Assembly: GCF_963966145.1 (NCBI RefSeq)
Contig: NC_091050.1
Coordinates: forward strand, 18,166,001 to 18,230,000
DNA from: Tenebrio molitor
Taxonomy: Eukaryota; Arthropoda; Insecta; Coleoptera; Tenebrionidae
DNA: 64,000 nucleotides
Direction: 5' to 3'
Within the stretch, counting starts at the first letter, position 1, and each line of letters starts with the position of its first letter. Under the pieces are notes generated by a model. The model made no database searches and was not told the origin of the DNA. It saw only the letters and a list, made by a program, of their open reading frames with translations. Positions 37,866-49,717 of the stretch are shown here, in pieces. The translations under genes were made by a program, and so were the position numbers.

Positions 37866-39071
37866 CAGTGCATTTTTTTTAACTGTTGCCATAGGGAATT
37901 GCATGGTAAAATTTATACCCCCTGTTAACTTTTGTTCTGATGAAAATATTCAAACCATTTTTGGAACAAGGTTTGAAGATTTTTTAAACTATCGGACAGA
38001 ATACAATTCAATATCCTAAACTGTCGAAAAAGTTGTGAAAAAAATATTTTCTAGCGCGTCCGAATGATGGTACGTCGAGCGGTCGCCAGAATAGCGTCCC
38101 TGTCGGCTCAATCAGCCAGCACCTGACCATCTCCACTTTTGACTTTTGTTACTTTCATTTAAAAAATAAATAGCGAGATCTCCTCGAGGCTATGATTAAA
38201 ATAAATAACAAAATAAAATATAAAATCTAATTTTTGGTCCCATATCGTCGACTACGTTTTTGTCAAATTATTTACGTTCATTAATTTCAATTTTGAAGAG
38301 TAAAATTAGTAAAATAAAACTGCTTGTCGTTGTTCAAACAATATGCATTACGTAGTCTTATTAATGATCTATTACAAAAATAGAAATTAGCACCAAACCT
38401 GCAGTGGATCATAAGTTAACAGATGATATTATTTTTACTATTCAATTATGTAATTCCCTATAACAACAGTAAAAAAACGCATAAGAGGTCAACCAGAAAC
38501 TGTGGAGAAATTAAGGGCAAGAATAACTGAAGCTTGTAATTCCATTACAGTGCGACATTTACAAAACACGCGAAGAAATTTTCAAGATCGCTTGGGACAT
38601 TGTCCAGCAGTCGAAGGAAAACACTTTGAACAATTCCTTTGACAATTTCTGTTAATTTCTTGAGTTACTTGTGCGTTAACGTTTTTACATTTTGTTTTTT
38701 TTTAACAAATAAATGTTTAGATGTTCTGCCATCCAAAAGCTAATTTAATCATAGCCTCGAGGAGATCTCGCTATTTTTTAAATGAAAGTGACAAAAGTCA
38801 AAAGTGGAGATGGCCAGGTGCTGGTTGAGCCGACAGGAACGCTATTCTTGCGGCCGCTCGACGTACTATCATTCCGGCGCGCTAGAAAATATTTTTTTCA
38901 CAACTTTTTCGACAGTTTAGGATATTGAATTGTAATCTATCCGATAGTTTAAAAAATCTTCAAACTTTGTTCCAAAAATGGTTTGAATATTTTCATCAGA
39001 ACAAAAGTTAACAGGGGGTATAAGTTTTACCATGCAATTCCCTATGGCAACAGTTAAAAAAAAATGCACTG
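37866..39071. mobile_element. Nested Tc1-like element with about 330-bp inverted repeats
   Basis: The ends CAGTGCATTTTTTTTAAC and GTTAAAAAAAAATGCACTG are flanked by TA on both sides (37864-37865, 39072-39073). The arms 37866-38199 and 38745-39071 are inverted copies. The interior retains the 3' end of a transposase ORF. It sits inside the 3.9-kb element, so it arrived later. Confidence 0.85.
38472..38642 (+). pseudogene. C-terminal remnant of a Tc1/mariner-type (DDE_3) transposase
   Basis: The frame reads RGQPETVEKLRARITEACNS, then ITVRHLQNTRRNFQDRLG and a final HFEQFL before TGA at 38640-38642. This is the usual tail of insect Tc1-like transposases (pattern xTVEELKxRIxEAxxxI ... NxRRNFxxRLxxC ... 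GxHFExxL). The catalytic core is absent, so the host element is nonautonomous. Confidence 0.75.
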
Positions 39072-39157
39072 TATATGTTAATGTTAATAAATACCGTTTC
39101 GTAAATGTCTGTGGTTCTGGTTTGTTAAATTCTCATGTAAAATACAACTCTTGACAT

Positions 39158-39312
39158 GGACATGTGCGGATTATATTTCTCCTGAATTTTAACTCGTTGC
39201 TATGATATTTGGAAATACAACTCGTGCTACGCTTCGCTTCGCACTCGTTATATTTCCAAAATCATAGCAACTCGTAAAATTCAGTCGAAATATAATCGAC
39301 AATGTCCATGTC
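39158..39312. repeat. Long palindrome inside the 3.9-kb element
   Basis: Nested pairs: GGACATG / CATGTCC, GATTATATTTC / GAAATATAATC, CTGAATTTTAACTCGTTGCT / AGCAACTCGTAAAATTCAG and TATTTGGAAATA / TATTTCCAAAAT, around CGCTTCGCTTCGCACTCG. Confidence 0.65.
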
Positions 39313-40947
39313 ACTCGTTATATTACTACTGATAATACCTTAAAATATGTTGATAAAATGCAATTCACTAGCTGGTTTTTTGGTATTCATAGTTAATTTT
39401 ATTCTACTTTTGTCAATTGAATCTTTTGTTTTCGCAATCATATAATTTATTTATGAATTTTCTCACCAGTTGTAAAGAATCATCAACAGAACATTTTCCA
39501 AACTCAGATAAGTTACATTTTTCTGACTATTCCATTCACCTGTCATTTGTTAAAAATGGACCAATAAAAACACAATTTTACACATTTGTTACCATGGTTT
39601 CAAAAAATTGAACCGAATATTCCCACTCGTGGAAATTGTATCGGTAATACCACTAGTGATCCCAGCGATAATTTTTAACAAATGAATGCAGCCTTGAGAA
39701 TTGCTTCCAAATGGACTCACGTGTCTTTTTTGTGTTGTTGGAAACATTTTCATCGATTTCTGCGTTAATTTCTTCTTCCGATTTGCTGCCAAATTGGTTC
39801 AAGGACTAGTCTTCCGAATACAACTCGTAGTCCAAATTATGTAGACTATTTTTCAAACTGGTTTCACTCATTCAATTGTTTTTGCGAATCTCACTCGTGC
39901 TGACGCACTCGTGGATTCATTCCCAAGCACAATTGAACCCACGCCCTACAAGTAATTCCTAAACAATGTGGGCTTCAACGCGGGTAGTGCGGTGAGGGGT
40001 ATACATGCGGAGTCCAGTGTAGTTGCTTCCGTTTTTTCGCTCCCCTGTCTTTATTTATCAAAATAAGTAGATAACATAAGCGAATGAAATATTCCTTATA
40101 AAATTCTGCTTCTTGTCACGTGTACCGATTTGCAGATTTCGATCTTATAAAAAAGTTATTAAACAAAAACGATGCACTTTAACTGAATCGATTTTATGCG
40201 ACATACTCCCTGTCTTTATTATAATTAATTAGAGTCGGTTAGAATTGAATTAACATACATTTTTGTATATTGTTGGAAAGTAGACATTCTATACTAAATA
40301 ATAGTGTTAAAAACATCTCAATAACTGTAGCGAGAGCGAGGTAGGTAATTAATTAAACTTTTTAGAAAAAAAATTTTTTTTTTTCGTTTACTACCAATAA
40401 CTTTTGTCAGGACCAATGGCCGATGTCGTAACTTTGGATATATATTAAGCACTTCAAGACGAACATTTTGAGGTATCACTCATTTAGTTCTACGCCAAGA
40501 TTGGGTTACTCCAAAACTAAGCGTCTTTTATTCGAGCTCCCGCTCCACTAAAAACAGAAACATGTTTGTTCCTTCCTGCAAGAGAGAATTTGGAGTTTTA
40601 ACTAACTTCTTTGAACTTTTACTGAAGCATGGATCTACCAATTATCGAAGAAAAAGGAGTATCAAAATGTTAAAGAGCGCTTTACAGAAGAAAAAGTTTC
40701 ATCTGTCGACAAAATCGTGGGATGTATTTTTTGTGTGTTTCCAGGTTTCCACGTGCACCCCATTTTCCAAGGACTGAAAATTTTTCTAACTGGACAGAAA
40801 TTTTCTAGTTATATAAAGCTATATAAAGAAGAAACAAATCCAGATCAAGATTGTTAGAACAAAGGAAAATTAAATCAAATATGAAAATCAATTTTGATTT
40901 TACTCAATGTTTTACGTTATTAGAGATAAGAAATAGTTATTTATGAC

Positions 40948-41060
40948 CTGAGTGCGAGAAGACATTTTTCGCGCATGAGCGCATTATTTGAGGCACGAGC
41001 GACGAAGGAGCGAGTAATTCATTTGCGTGAATGTGCCGAATACGTCTTCTCGCATTGAAG
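40948..41060. repeat. Long palindrome with cgagcgacgaaggagcgag centre
   Basis: TGCGAGAAGAC pairs with GTCTTCTCGCA, and CGCGCATGAGCGCATTATTT with AATTCATTTGCGTGAATGTG imperfectly, around CGAGCGACGAAGGAGCGAG. Confidence 0.65.
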
Positions 41061-41257
41061 TTCCTACAATATTTTTTGTCCTATAGCCTTTGTGAATAGG
41101 ATGGCGTTTGTCCATGCGATTGCCAAAGTGTCAATCGAATTAAAAGCGAGTTATTTTCAGTCTTTCTAAATTTTCATCATCCAAATTGGAGAAATGGGGT
41201 TTTGTAAAGCAGACTTTATTATTATCAAGTCAAATTATTTTCAGAATGCTCAAAAAG

Positions 41258-41464
41258 GCGAATGCTTTTTGGATGATTTTGAAGCACTAGTGTGCGAAAT
41301 CGACGTTCGCGCACTAGTGCTTCAGAAATCATCCAAAAAGCATTCGCACTAATGCACAAACGTCGATTTCGCGCACTAGTGCGTCAAAATGGCCTGCGAC
41401 CGCATAGTAGTGCGCGAACATCGATTTTGCGCACTATTATGCGGTCGCGAAATGTCATTTTGAA
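41258..41464. repeat. Cluster of two adjacent long hairpins with GCGCACTAGTGC modules
   Basis: Hairpin 41258-41347 has arms of about 41 bp (GCGAATGCTTTTTGGATGAT ... ATCATCCAAAAAGCATTCGC). Hairpin 41383-41464 pairs TCAAAATGGCCTGCGACCGC with GCGGTCGCGAAATGTCATTT. Both contain CGAT and TGCGCRAA modules, and the GCGCACTAGTGC palindrome recurs. Confidence 0.75.
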
Positions 41465-41679
41465 GGTAGTGAGTTCAAAAACAATATTTATTTTATTTGT
41501 TAGAATTAAACCAATAAATGTTGGAATGAACATCTAAAAATATTATACATTAGTATAGACAGATGAACCAAGAAGATATGTTTTTATTTAGTATAAAAAA
41601 AGTAGTTTGAAATATTATTTACAAATCAAAAAAATAATAATGAAAATGAAAGCTTAAAACGCCGCCAAGATTGAAGTCG

Positions 41680-42360
41680 CATTTTATTTTATTTATAACC
41701 GGTTTACATTTTTTTCATTTAATTATGCACGAATCGTACAGGTGACGGGTCACAAGCCATTTCCAGAGATCTAAGATTTTAGCCGAAGAAATGTTTTCCT
41801 AAACCATCTTCACCTCTTCCATTAGCGAAGAATTTTATCAGTTCAAGTTAAATCCCGAATTTTTTGCACCGTTGGTAATTGCAAACCACGCACCATTCTT
41901 TTTGTTGCAGTTGCACTGGCGCACCAAACAGTAAACTCCTTCAATCAGATAAGATGGCGCGTGTTGTCGATTTTTCCCAGTAGAACCGTTTTACAGAATC
42001 CCAATCGGAATCAATTAGTAATTGTAACAACGTCGAGGTGGACATTATCTTTACCAACGGAACGGAAAAAGTAGTTCGCTCTTAAAGCGACTGTTAAAAT
42101 TCAGCAGGTGTCGGTGTTTGTTTTTATCTTTATTAGTTCGTTTAAGTCGCCGCCTCATTTGATCCTTATTTCTCTCTCTGTCCCATCGATGCACCTTTGT
42201 GTTAATCGTAAGCACAATCACTTCCATTTTTTCAGCATCCGAATCGGTCCGAAAAACGGAGATCGAACAGATACGGAGTAATCTGTGGCGATGGGATCCA
42301 CGTTGTTTTAGGTAAAAAACAATTCGGGATTTGTTCTTGTGGGAGAGATCCTGAAGAGAT
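41680..42360. other. GC-richer non-coding stretch
   Basis: There is no ORF above 60 codons on either strand and no inverted repeat. TAAT-type cores occur (ATTAGTAATTG, GTTAATCG). Function unknown. Confidence 0.2.
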
Positions 42361-42754
42361 TAGGTGCAATATCTATTTTTGGAGATGCGGAGGCTGTTCG
42401 AATTTACACACAATTAAAGCGACTAAAAACTATTTTAAGAGCCGTCGTTCAGGGTGAAGAAAAACTTGTCGATGTAATAGTTTTACAAGCAAAGACCACA
42501 TAGAATGCACCCTTTTAGCTGCACTCTCCATAAAAACCTAATTCGATTAATTGTGACCGGAGTTCAACCGGATTGTTATGGAAATGTTATTGTGACTGAA
42601 GGCAGAAGTTCTCAACTTGCTCCAGAGAGTAATACTGAAAGTTTTGCAGAATTTTTAATTTAAATATTTGAACGTTTCCCCTTTCTTTTCTCGTTGCTGC
42701 TCGTTGCACTTTATAAGAAATCTACTTTACCAAGACCTCACCAGCAAGAAGGTG

Positions 42755-43205
42755 TACAGACCGTGGTCCAGAAGGGTTCATAATCATCGCCGTGGATCTG
42801 GAGCTCAACGTAGACCTTCAGAACCCCGTCTCAGAACTTCGGCTCTAAGAGATTATCCACAAGACGCGCTATTGCAAATGAGTGGACGGAAGATCACTAT
42901 GTCATCCGTATATCACCCAATAAGGTCTTCTGGACTGCGTTCCTATCGTCCATTTTGGTACTGTCCCCTCACTTCAATCCATCGTACTCCCGGAGTAAAT
43001 TGGTGTCAAGAACTAGTTAATTAGAGATAAGAATGGCATCAATGGTGCTGAGTGACGAGTCCCGTTGTGCTGCAACCTATTGTTCTTCTTTTTTCAGCAT
43101 GATAATGCGCGCCCTCATACGGCAAGAGCTACAATACAGATCCTGCACGAGACTAACGTTGACATTCTTCCATGCCCTGGTTTCCCGATTTGTCCCCAAT
43201 CGAAC
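42755..43205 (+). pseudogene. Degenerate Tc1-like transposase
   Basis: Blocks in order: SALRDYPQDA and SSVYHPIRSSGLRSYRPFW (second helix-turn-helix region), TPGVNWCQELVN, then MVLSDESRC around 43042-43067 (first catalytic Asp in the SDESR motif), then FQHDNARPHTARATIQILHE, and TNVDILPCPGFPICPQSNS (normally PxxSPDLSPIEH). Stops and frame changes at about 43020-43030 and the missing stretch between SDESR and HDNARPH show it is dead. No inverted repeats were found around it. Confidence 0.8.
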
Positions 43206-44604
43206 TCATGCCCGATTTTTTTTTTATTTTCACGATTATATCTTTCAAGATTTAACAATATTTTTCTTTTATTGAAATGCACGTTTTGGGAAAATTTGAA
43301 TAAAATCGGATTACAGCTCACGGTGTTAGGATTTTAATGAAAATCAGTACATTTGGAAAAACTTTTTCGGTAAAGCTTGTAAGCCACTTTTTATCTCGTT
43401 CCTACTACAGAAAATTAGTAGAGCTCGCTAATTAAAAAAATGTTTGATGCTTTGCCAGTACATTTATCATTCTTATCAGCTGACCTAAATAATGCAATCA
43501 GCGTTTCTTTCATTTCGTCGGCCCTGATTTTTTCAACTCTTAAATTACCTTCTGTGATATTTCACCTGTAATAAATCACCCCATATCACGGTACACGTGT
43601 ACCAATATCAAGCCATTAATATTGCAAGTGAGCAAGTTCAAATTAATAAACTTGAGTCGGTTTTGATCAGTGGTGCGTGGAGAACATGTCGATTTTAATA
43701 AAAGTGGCTTAGTTTGCGCCTTTCTAAAATCGATTTGATTTATTGGTACATTATCAACGGCACCCAGGAAATTTTTCTAATTGATTTTTTAATAGACTTT
43801 TAAGCGGCTTTTAAATATAACATAAATTTATATTAATTAGTTTAAACTTATAGTCCACGAGGTGGATTATTGGAATTCTATTATGGTTTGGCCAATTAAA
43901 AAGCAATTCCTTGATGGATATAAGGCCGACATTTTTCGTTAAGTAAAAGTTCTAGTGTGTCGTAATAGTGCCGTGTCTTACTGGTCCTGAAGGTACAAGA
44001 TTTAGCCTCAACAGTTTCACTACAGCAGCAATTAGAAAGAATTATTCTTAAATAATAATGTCAAGTTGAAATGAACTTTATAAAATGTTGAAAATCTATT
44101 AACGATATCTTGAAAAAATTTGAGGTGAGGCAGTCTAAATAGTATTGTACGTGTATTGTCGAATGAATTTGCTGGAGGACAATCTAAGACTTCCTTGGAT
44201 AAGGAACTTTTAAATAAACCAATAAGGTTGTATCAGGAACTTACCGAGAAAGGTATTTCTTCATGATGATAACCTATCTCTGCAACAATTCTAATGGGTC
44301 TTAGCTACAGTATGAATCATTTTGAAAAAAAATAAGTGGACTCCATATTTAGTTAGCTTCTATCGTTCGAGTGAGATTAAATTAATTAATACTTTCACAC
44401 ATTTTACGATCGGTAAATGTAATAATTTTGGAAGTGTAATAATTATGTTTTTTTATTAAGGAAAAGCAGAGAATTTTAAAGTGAAATCGAGCACTACCAT
44501 ATTTTTAACAAGAAACAACACTACATTACAGAACTTTAGAGTGATGGGTTAAAAGAACATAATGAAAATGAACCACATCACGATGTAATATGTAATATGC
44601 GATA
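43206..44604. other. AT-rich intergenic DNA, no gene seen
   Basis: No ORF above 60 codons occurs after the transposase relic and no inverted-repeat element is seen. Confidence 0.4.
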
Positions 44605-44907
44605 ATATATTTTTTAGAAAAAAATTGTATGTTATGAAAAATTGTCAAAATTTGAACAGTATTTTGAATTAGTATCTCGTACTGTCAAGTTAAATCTTTT
44701 AACACGTAAGACAACCGACAAAAACATAACAAACTTTTCAATAATTTATTTAAACAAAACAATTCGGTTGCTATGGTGACCATAGCAATCCCGATCATTG
44801 AAAATATCCCAATTTAACTATTATTTGAAAAAAAATAAGCACAAATATAATTTCAAGATTATTTAAATTAAAAAATCATAATGAGTCGTTTTTTGTGCCG
44901 ATCAGTG
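44605..44907. mobile_element. 5'-truncated relative of the 11187-11611 MITE
   Basis: It shares TTATGAAAAATTG, CAAAATTTGAACAG, GAATTAGTATCTCGT and the right end GAGTCGTTTTTTGTGCCG. It ends CAGTG followed by TA (44908-44909). The X-box-like site is present as GTTGCTATGGTGAC (44767-44780). About 80 bp after that site is not in the other copy. Confidence 0.75.
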
Positions 44908-45606
44908 TATTATTGAAAGGAGAAAAAGATATAGGTAATGTAACAGATAACAGAGAGATCGCTAAGAAAACAAATAAATAGGAATCTGTGGGATGAGTGA
45001 ATTAAGTACCTAAGGTTTGTTCGAACGATAAATGAAGTAGAAAAAAAGGGGTAGAAAAATTGGTAAAAATAGATTATAAAAATTATAGAATGTTATGAAG
45101 AAATAATAAAGAGAAACTAATTATACAAATTACACCAACTCTAAGAATGAATGGGACTTTTATAAATGATATACATTTGATAAAAATTGGTGAGGTTGTT
45201 TTGTTTATCGTTTTCATATTGCAAACAAAAGTTTGTAATTAATTCATTAAAGCGTTATTGAGTTAAAATTATTATCACAATTTTAATTTTATATGGTGTT
45301 CTTATGCAAAACACGATACTGCTGAACATAATAGCAAAAAAAATTCAGAAAAAACGATCATAATTTTAGAATTACTGAAAATATTTGCAAAAATTGAAGT
45401 GAGGCAAAAGTTGAAATCAGCTGAACAAGTGAAATGAACCAATAGCCGAAATATTGTACAGAACAGTCATGTTGCAAGACCTCTTTATTTTCGTTGTTCT
45501 CATTTAGAAATAGCAAGTGAAAATGAATAATGTAGGAGATTCATAACAACCTAACGTGGTCAGTTGGTCACAACTAACCTCAAACTAGTGCGCGTTCAAA
45601 TGAAAT

Positions 45607-45916
45607 CCTGGGCTGAGAAGGCGTTGGAAACCGTCAATTGTTTTGCTTTTTAAAGTGTAAATTGACAGTTGTAATTAGAGCATGTTGATACCCAACCTAA
45701 AATTTATAAACAAAAAATCTTTCTGTTTTTTTTTCTTTCTTTGCAATGTTTTACATTAAAAATAAAATAACTAACGATTCCTATTCTCGAAATGTGCCCC
45801 TTTGCTAAAAACAAACATGTTCAATTATGTGCCGATTAAACATGTCAAACGGCAGGAAATGCAAACTTTACACTGTTCCAAATGGTTTCCTTTTTTCAAC
45901 GCCTACTCAGCCCAGG
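45607..45916. mobile_element. Element with CCTGGGCTGAGAAGGCGTTG inverted ends
   Basis: The left CCTGGGCTGAGAAGGCGTTG is mirrored by CAACGCCTACTCAGCCCAGG at the right, with one mismatch. No clear target duplication and no ORF were seen. Possibly a nonautonomous DNA element. Confidence 0.55.
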
Positions 45917-45941
45917 TTTTTATTTAAATGCATGATATATA

Positions 45942-46316
45942 CAGGGTGTTTAAAAAATGCCGCACTAAAGCTATAGTACAGTGTTCAGAAGTATTTGGTA
46001 ATTGAGGGAAAAATATTTTAAAAATTCTTGGTGGTAAATTTATGGTAAATTTGGCAACTGCGTGCACTTACCAGTATCTACCTTTAAAAAATAGTTTAAT
46101 CGACTTTTGCATAATTTTCGATAATATGTAATTATCGCATTTAATAGAGATTGCATTAAAAATTATTAATCTTAATATAATACTTAATAATAATTACTGA
46201 ATTACAACACACAAAACTCCATTGTGCAGAGAAATGAGGACCAAGAATTTTTTAAATATTTTTCCCTTACCTACTAAATGCTTCTGAACACTGTAGTGCG
46301 GCATTTTTTAAACACA
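45942..46316. mobile_element. MITE with ends CAGGGTGTTTAAAAAATGCC
   Basis: The left CAGGGTGTTTAAAAAATGCC mirrors GGCATTTTTTAAACAC at the right, and the arms share TCAGAAG and AAAATTCTTGG. TA is present at the left; the right tip is mutated (CACAG instead of CACCCTG). Confidence 0.75.
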
Positions 46317-46336
46317 GTTTTTAAACTGTAGATGAC

Positions 46337-46418
46337 GTTTCTTTACATAGCTGCCAACCTATGTAAAGTGTTACAACGTTTCTTTACATAGCTGCCAAAC
46401 TATGTAAAGTGTTACAGT
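46337..46418 (+). repeat. Tandem duplication of a 41-bp hairpin unit
   Basis: Two 41-bp copies (46337-46377, 46378-46418) differ at one base. Each holds the 10-bp stem CTTTACATAG / CTATGTAAAG with an 8-base loop. Confidence 0.85.
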
Positions 46419-46587
46419 GCTGTCACGTTCAACCATTTTCCAAATGGGTCGAACACCAACACACATGCTTCTGTTTTTTCTTGTTATTTAAATTACATTT
46501 ATTAATTTGCATCAATGAATATTGTTGCTAAAATTAAAAATAGCTATTTATGCACCAAGGGCGTTACAACGATGATTACGCCCGGAG

Positions 46588-46637
46588 AACGATGCATCCA
46601 GCTCGAGGGCTTTAGCCCGAGAGATGGATATCGTTCG
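46588..46637. repeat. Palindrome with gctcgagggc stem
   Basis: GAACGATGCATCCAGCTCGA-GGGC pairs with GCCC-GAGAGATGGATATCGTTC around TTTA. Confidence 0.6.
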
Positions 46638-46796
46638 ATGAATTGAATGTTCGATGAATTGAATTTGAAAGTAGTCGATGTTTTCAATTTTCATTTACAG
46701 ATTTTTCATTGGTTTATCACTCTGCCTTTGTCCAGATATTTCCAAGGTCACAGCCCATGAGAAAATCCAACACCTCTACTTTAGTCGAATATTGTA

Positions 46797-46922
46797 TCGT
46801 GCGCTCATTTAAATTTATCCTGAAAGTCCTGAAAGAGTCGATTGTGAACGTATCACTCCGTAGTGGCTTCACAATACAGTCTTCATCGCCAACTTTGAGT
46901 ATAAATTTAAATGAACGCACGT
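46797..46922. mobile_element. 126-bp relative of the TCGGGTGTTC MITE
   Basis: The ends TCGTGCGCTCATTTAAATTT and AAATTTAAATGAACGCACG are inverted and TA flanked; the core shares GAGTCGATTGTGAACG with 30129-30320. Confidence 0.75.
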
Positions 46923-47559
46923 TATGTCCAATATATCCATAAATAGAGCATTAAGAAACATTTTCATTATTTAAAAAAATATATTTGTGTTTACAAATTT
47001 CTAGATATTTTTTGTGTGAAATTATTAAATCTTAGCGTCAGTTGTGAGTTCGATGTCTTAGTTGTTTTGCTTGTGATTTTTTATATTCTAATTACTTTTC
47101 ATCTTACAACACTCTTCATTAAAAACCTGTCATTAATAGACTTACATAACCTTTGTTTTTCAATATGGTACAAAGCGGCAAAAATCAAAATTATTCGAAT
47201 CCACAGGACTCTTGATATACGTTCTTTTAGAGACACTTTCTACATCTCTTCAAGTACTGCTACTTGGTGCTTTAGTGTATTTTTTTTAATTGCCGCCAAA
47301 AATACATATAGGAGTAGTTACATAAATAATGAAGCATAAAAAATTGGTCTAGATTGGTCCGTTGTTAGATTATTTAGATTTCGTTATAGAATTATGAATT
47401 AAGAGAGTCGGATATGAAGATTTGCCTGATGAAAAAATGAGTAGGTACTGCAATATCTTTCACTTAGAATCAATAAACATGTACCTACATGTCAACACGC
47501 ATCGTATCTAGTGGAGGGAAGTGACCATGACTAGGTACTTTATTCCTATAACAAAAAAG

Positions 47560-47815
47560 AATTACGCACATCCATCGTTCGAATCCTGAGTTATGGTCTT
47601 GAATTCATACAAAAATCCCATAGAAAAAGACACTTTCAGTTTTTTCCGAATTTTCCAATTTTCCGGGCAACTTTTCAAATTTTTCTTTCCCTAAAAACCT
47701 TATTCGGACTATTACAAACATTTTTTTTAATTACCCCAATCGGTCCAGCCGTTCTCAAGTAATGCGCTTACCAACTAACAGCATTTAATTTTTATTTATA
47801 TAGATTTGAACCACG
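47560..47815 (+). mobile_element. 3' end of an RTE-type LINE or a SINE using its tail
   Basis: The segment ending CCAATCGGTCCAGCCGTTCTC, then aagtaatgcgcttacc and TTTTTATTTATATAGAT, is the familiar 3' terminal motif of RTE-clade insect retrotransposons (recognised from memory). A B-box-like GTTCGAATCC sits at 47578-47587 near its left end, so it may be a tRNA-headed SINE. No matching A box is convincing. Confidence 0.55.
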
Positions 47816-48124
47816 ATATAGTCCTTACGATGGATCACTTATATTTTATATTTTATAAGAAAATTTATAGCAAAGACTGAAGTTTTTCTGCAGATAGAGT
47901 AGAAAAAATTTCGCATAATTAATTAAGCTCGAGACAGCTGGCTGCTCCATTGGTACAAAAAGTGTCTAAAGGTGACTAAATATGTATTCTACGATTCATG
48001 AAACTCTTACGATTCTAACGGAGTGCTAGACAAAGGATAATAGGGGAGCATTACGCTAAATTAATTTCCAGAGGACCCAATATGTGCTTAATCATCAGAA
48101 CACACTTTGCACAAGTGAAGCATG

Positions 48125-48240
48125 ACTGGTTTCAAGCAATGGAGCAACCACTCTATTGGCCAGATCTGCCCTCCAGTGTTTATTATTATTTATTCGCAAA
48201 ATTAAAACACTTTCAATCAAGCACAAAAAAAATCCCTTGA
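48125..48240 (+). pseudogene. Short mariner-like transposase relic
   Basis: One frame reads EQPLYWPDLPSSVYYYLFAK followed by LKHF, resembling the mariner block PYSPDLAPSDYxLFxxLxHF. Surrounding frames are not continuous and no terminal repeats are seen. The call rests on a single short block. Confidence 0.45.
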
Positions 48241-48879
48241 TGTTCCTATATTTTTTTATTGTTTTAATTTATATGTAGGTAGTAGGTACATTTAAGTTTA
48301 CTTTATAATTTGAGAAAAAATTTCTATTCGAACACATTTGGTATTATCAATTTCAATATATTGAGACGTTCACAATAAAAAAAAAACATTTTCTTTAGTC
48401 AAAAAACAATCACTGATTTGACATTGTCTAAATGCAAATTTGGTTGCACCAGAAGCAGCAGTTTGTTGATACTGCCAATTATAATTTATTGCCACGATCC
48501 TATCGGCTAATTATTGAATAATAAGGCAAAATTTCTAACATACCAGTTTATGATTAATGTTTGTAACACGAAATAGTAAAATACAGGAATCGGAATAAGG
48601 ATAAGGCTATTATTCCGCTGAATATTCATGCGTGCCTAGATAGAGCAATAATTTCCGAACTGTAAACAATAAATAATAATACCGGTTATCATACCTACCA
48701 TTCCGGTCAGCAAAATTACACTTGCCATATCCCATACTCAAATATAATTGCACTTGTTGCAATTTAGAGGTTTTTCAGGCTAGACTGTTCGGTCGAATAA
48801 AAGTCATAAATTATATTGAATAAATTTAATACTTAACGTCAGATTTGCGTTACACAAGAATCTGATTTAATAAGGAACA

Positions 48880-48885
48880 TTTATT
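48880..48885 (-). terminator. Putative polyadenylation signal of vestigial
   Basis: TTTATT on the + strand reads AATAAA on the - strand, about 127 bp beyond the vg stop codon. Other A/T-rich hexamers occur further on, so the 3'UTR may be longer. Confidence 0.35.
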
Positions 48886-49011
48886 TAAAATAAACGTTTA
48901 AAATATGCAATCGTCTGTGAGGGGAACTTAGTTTTAAATAACAGAGTTTGTACTTTTTATATTACACTTAGAATCACGTCTCACTTAACTAGGGTTGATT
49001 GTCCTTCACTT

Positions 49012-49061
49012 TCAGAACCAGTACAGATCCTTGGAGGAGTCCTGGACTTGCGCTTCAAGAC
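49012..49061 (-). CDS. vg: vestigial, last coding exon (conserved C-terminus)
   Basis: This is a 50-nt coding exon, too small for routine ORF finding. On the - strand it follows a pyrimidine-rich acceptor (tttttggtttcag) and reads, with the G carried over from the previous exon, GLEAQVQDSSKDLYWF followed by TGA (49014-49012). This is the recognisable end of insect Vestigial proteins, from my memory of the family. The split Gly codon fits the phase of the donor at 51348-51347. The intron between the exons is 2287 bp (49062-51348). A candidate poly(A) signal on the - strand lies at 48885-48880. Confidence 0.93.
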
Positions 49062-49717
49062 CTGAAACCAAAAACGAACATCTTACAAACCTCACTCAAT
49101 CCAGTAAAAAACAAAGTTAACGCCGCTTCCGACAAAACTGTCACCTTGAGGTTCGCGATGGCGCCACTAGAGCCAAATGAAATTCCCCCTTCGCGGATGC
49201 ACCGTTAATAACGTAAAAACGTAATAAAAATTTCAGCATTATAATTATCTCGGCTTTAAACGGATTCTAAATATTTGTGGAAATATTTGCGGTTGCTACC
49301 AAAAAATGTATCTATTAATTAAGACCCCAAAGTATTTCCAGTACTTTCTTCAAATTTATTAGCAAACGGTTATTAAATTTTCATTAAAAAATTCCCCACA
49401 TTTTTCACGATTAAATGGAATAACGTGTATTTTGCGGCTTGTGGGCCAGGACAAAGTACCGACGGCACAGATTTCACAAGAATTTAGTTCACTATTTGTA
49501 ACGCTAATGGAAATTGAAATCTAAGGTGAAGTTAAACAACATTCAACAAAATGGTGATGGTCTTTGAAATTTGTAAATAACAGTACATTTTTTTTATAAC
49601 GCAAGGAAAATAATTCTTGTAACTTAGTACTTGCTCGGTTCAAATTTGAGGCAGCTACTTTCAACGTCGCAAAACAATAGTAGATTATATTATTAAGAGT
49701 AGAATAAACTATTGTAA

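Larger units (their letters stand above)
36571..40507. mobile_element. 3.9-kb DNA element with about 570-bp terminal inverted repeats
   Basis: Bases 36571-37140 and 39939-40507 are near-perfect inverted copies. The outer ends read aacccaatctt / aagattgggtt; the inner ends read gtagggcgtgg / ccacgccctac. The interior carries a transposon-type Cys-rich ORF fragment (37329-37570, - strand), a nested Tc1-like element (37866-39071) and a long palindrome (39158-39312). I see no clear target-site duplication, so the true outer boundary may differ by some bases. Long inverted ends and a small coding relic suggest a nonautonomous derivative of a larger DNA transposon. Confidence 0.8.

Noticed and set aside
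36571..40507. LTR retrotransposon
   Set aside because: The 570-bp terminal copies are inverted, not direct, and there are no gag/pol frames.
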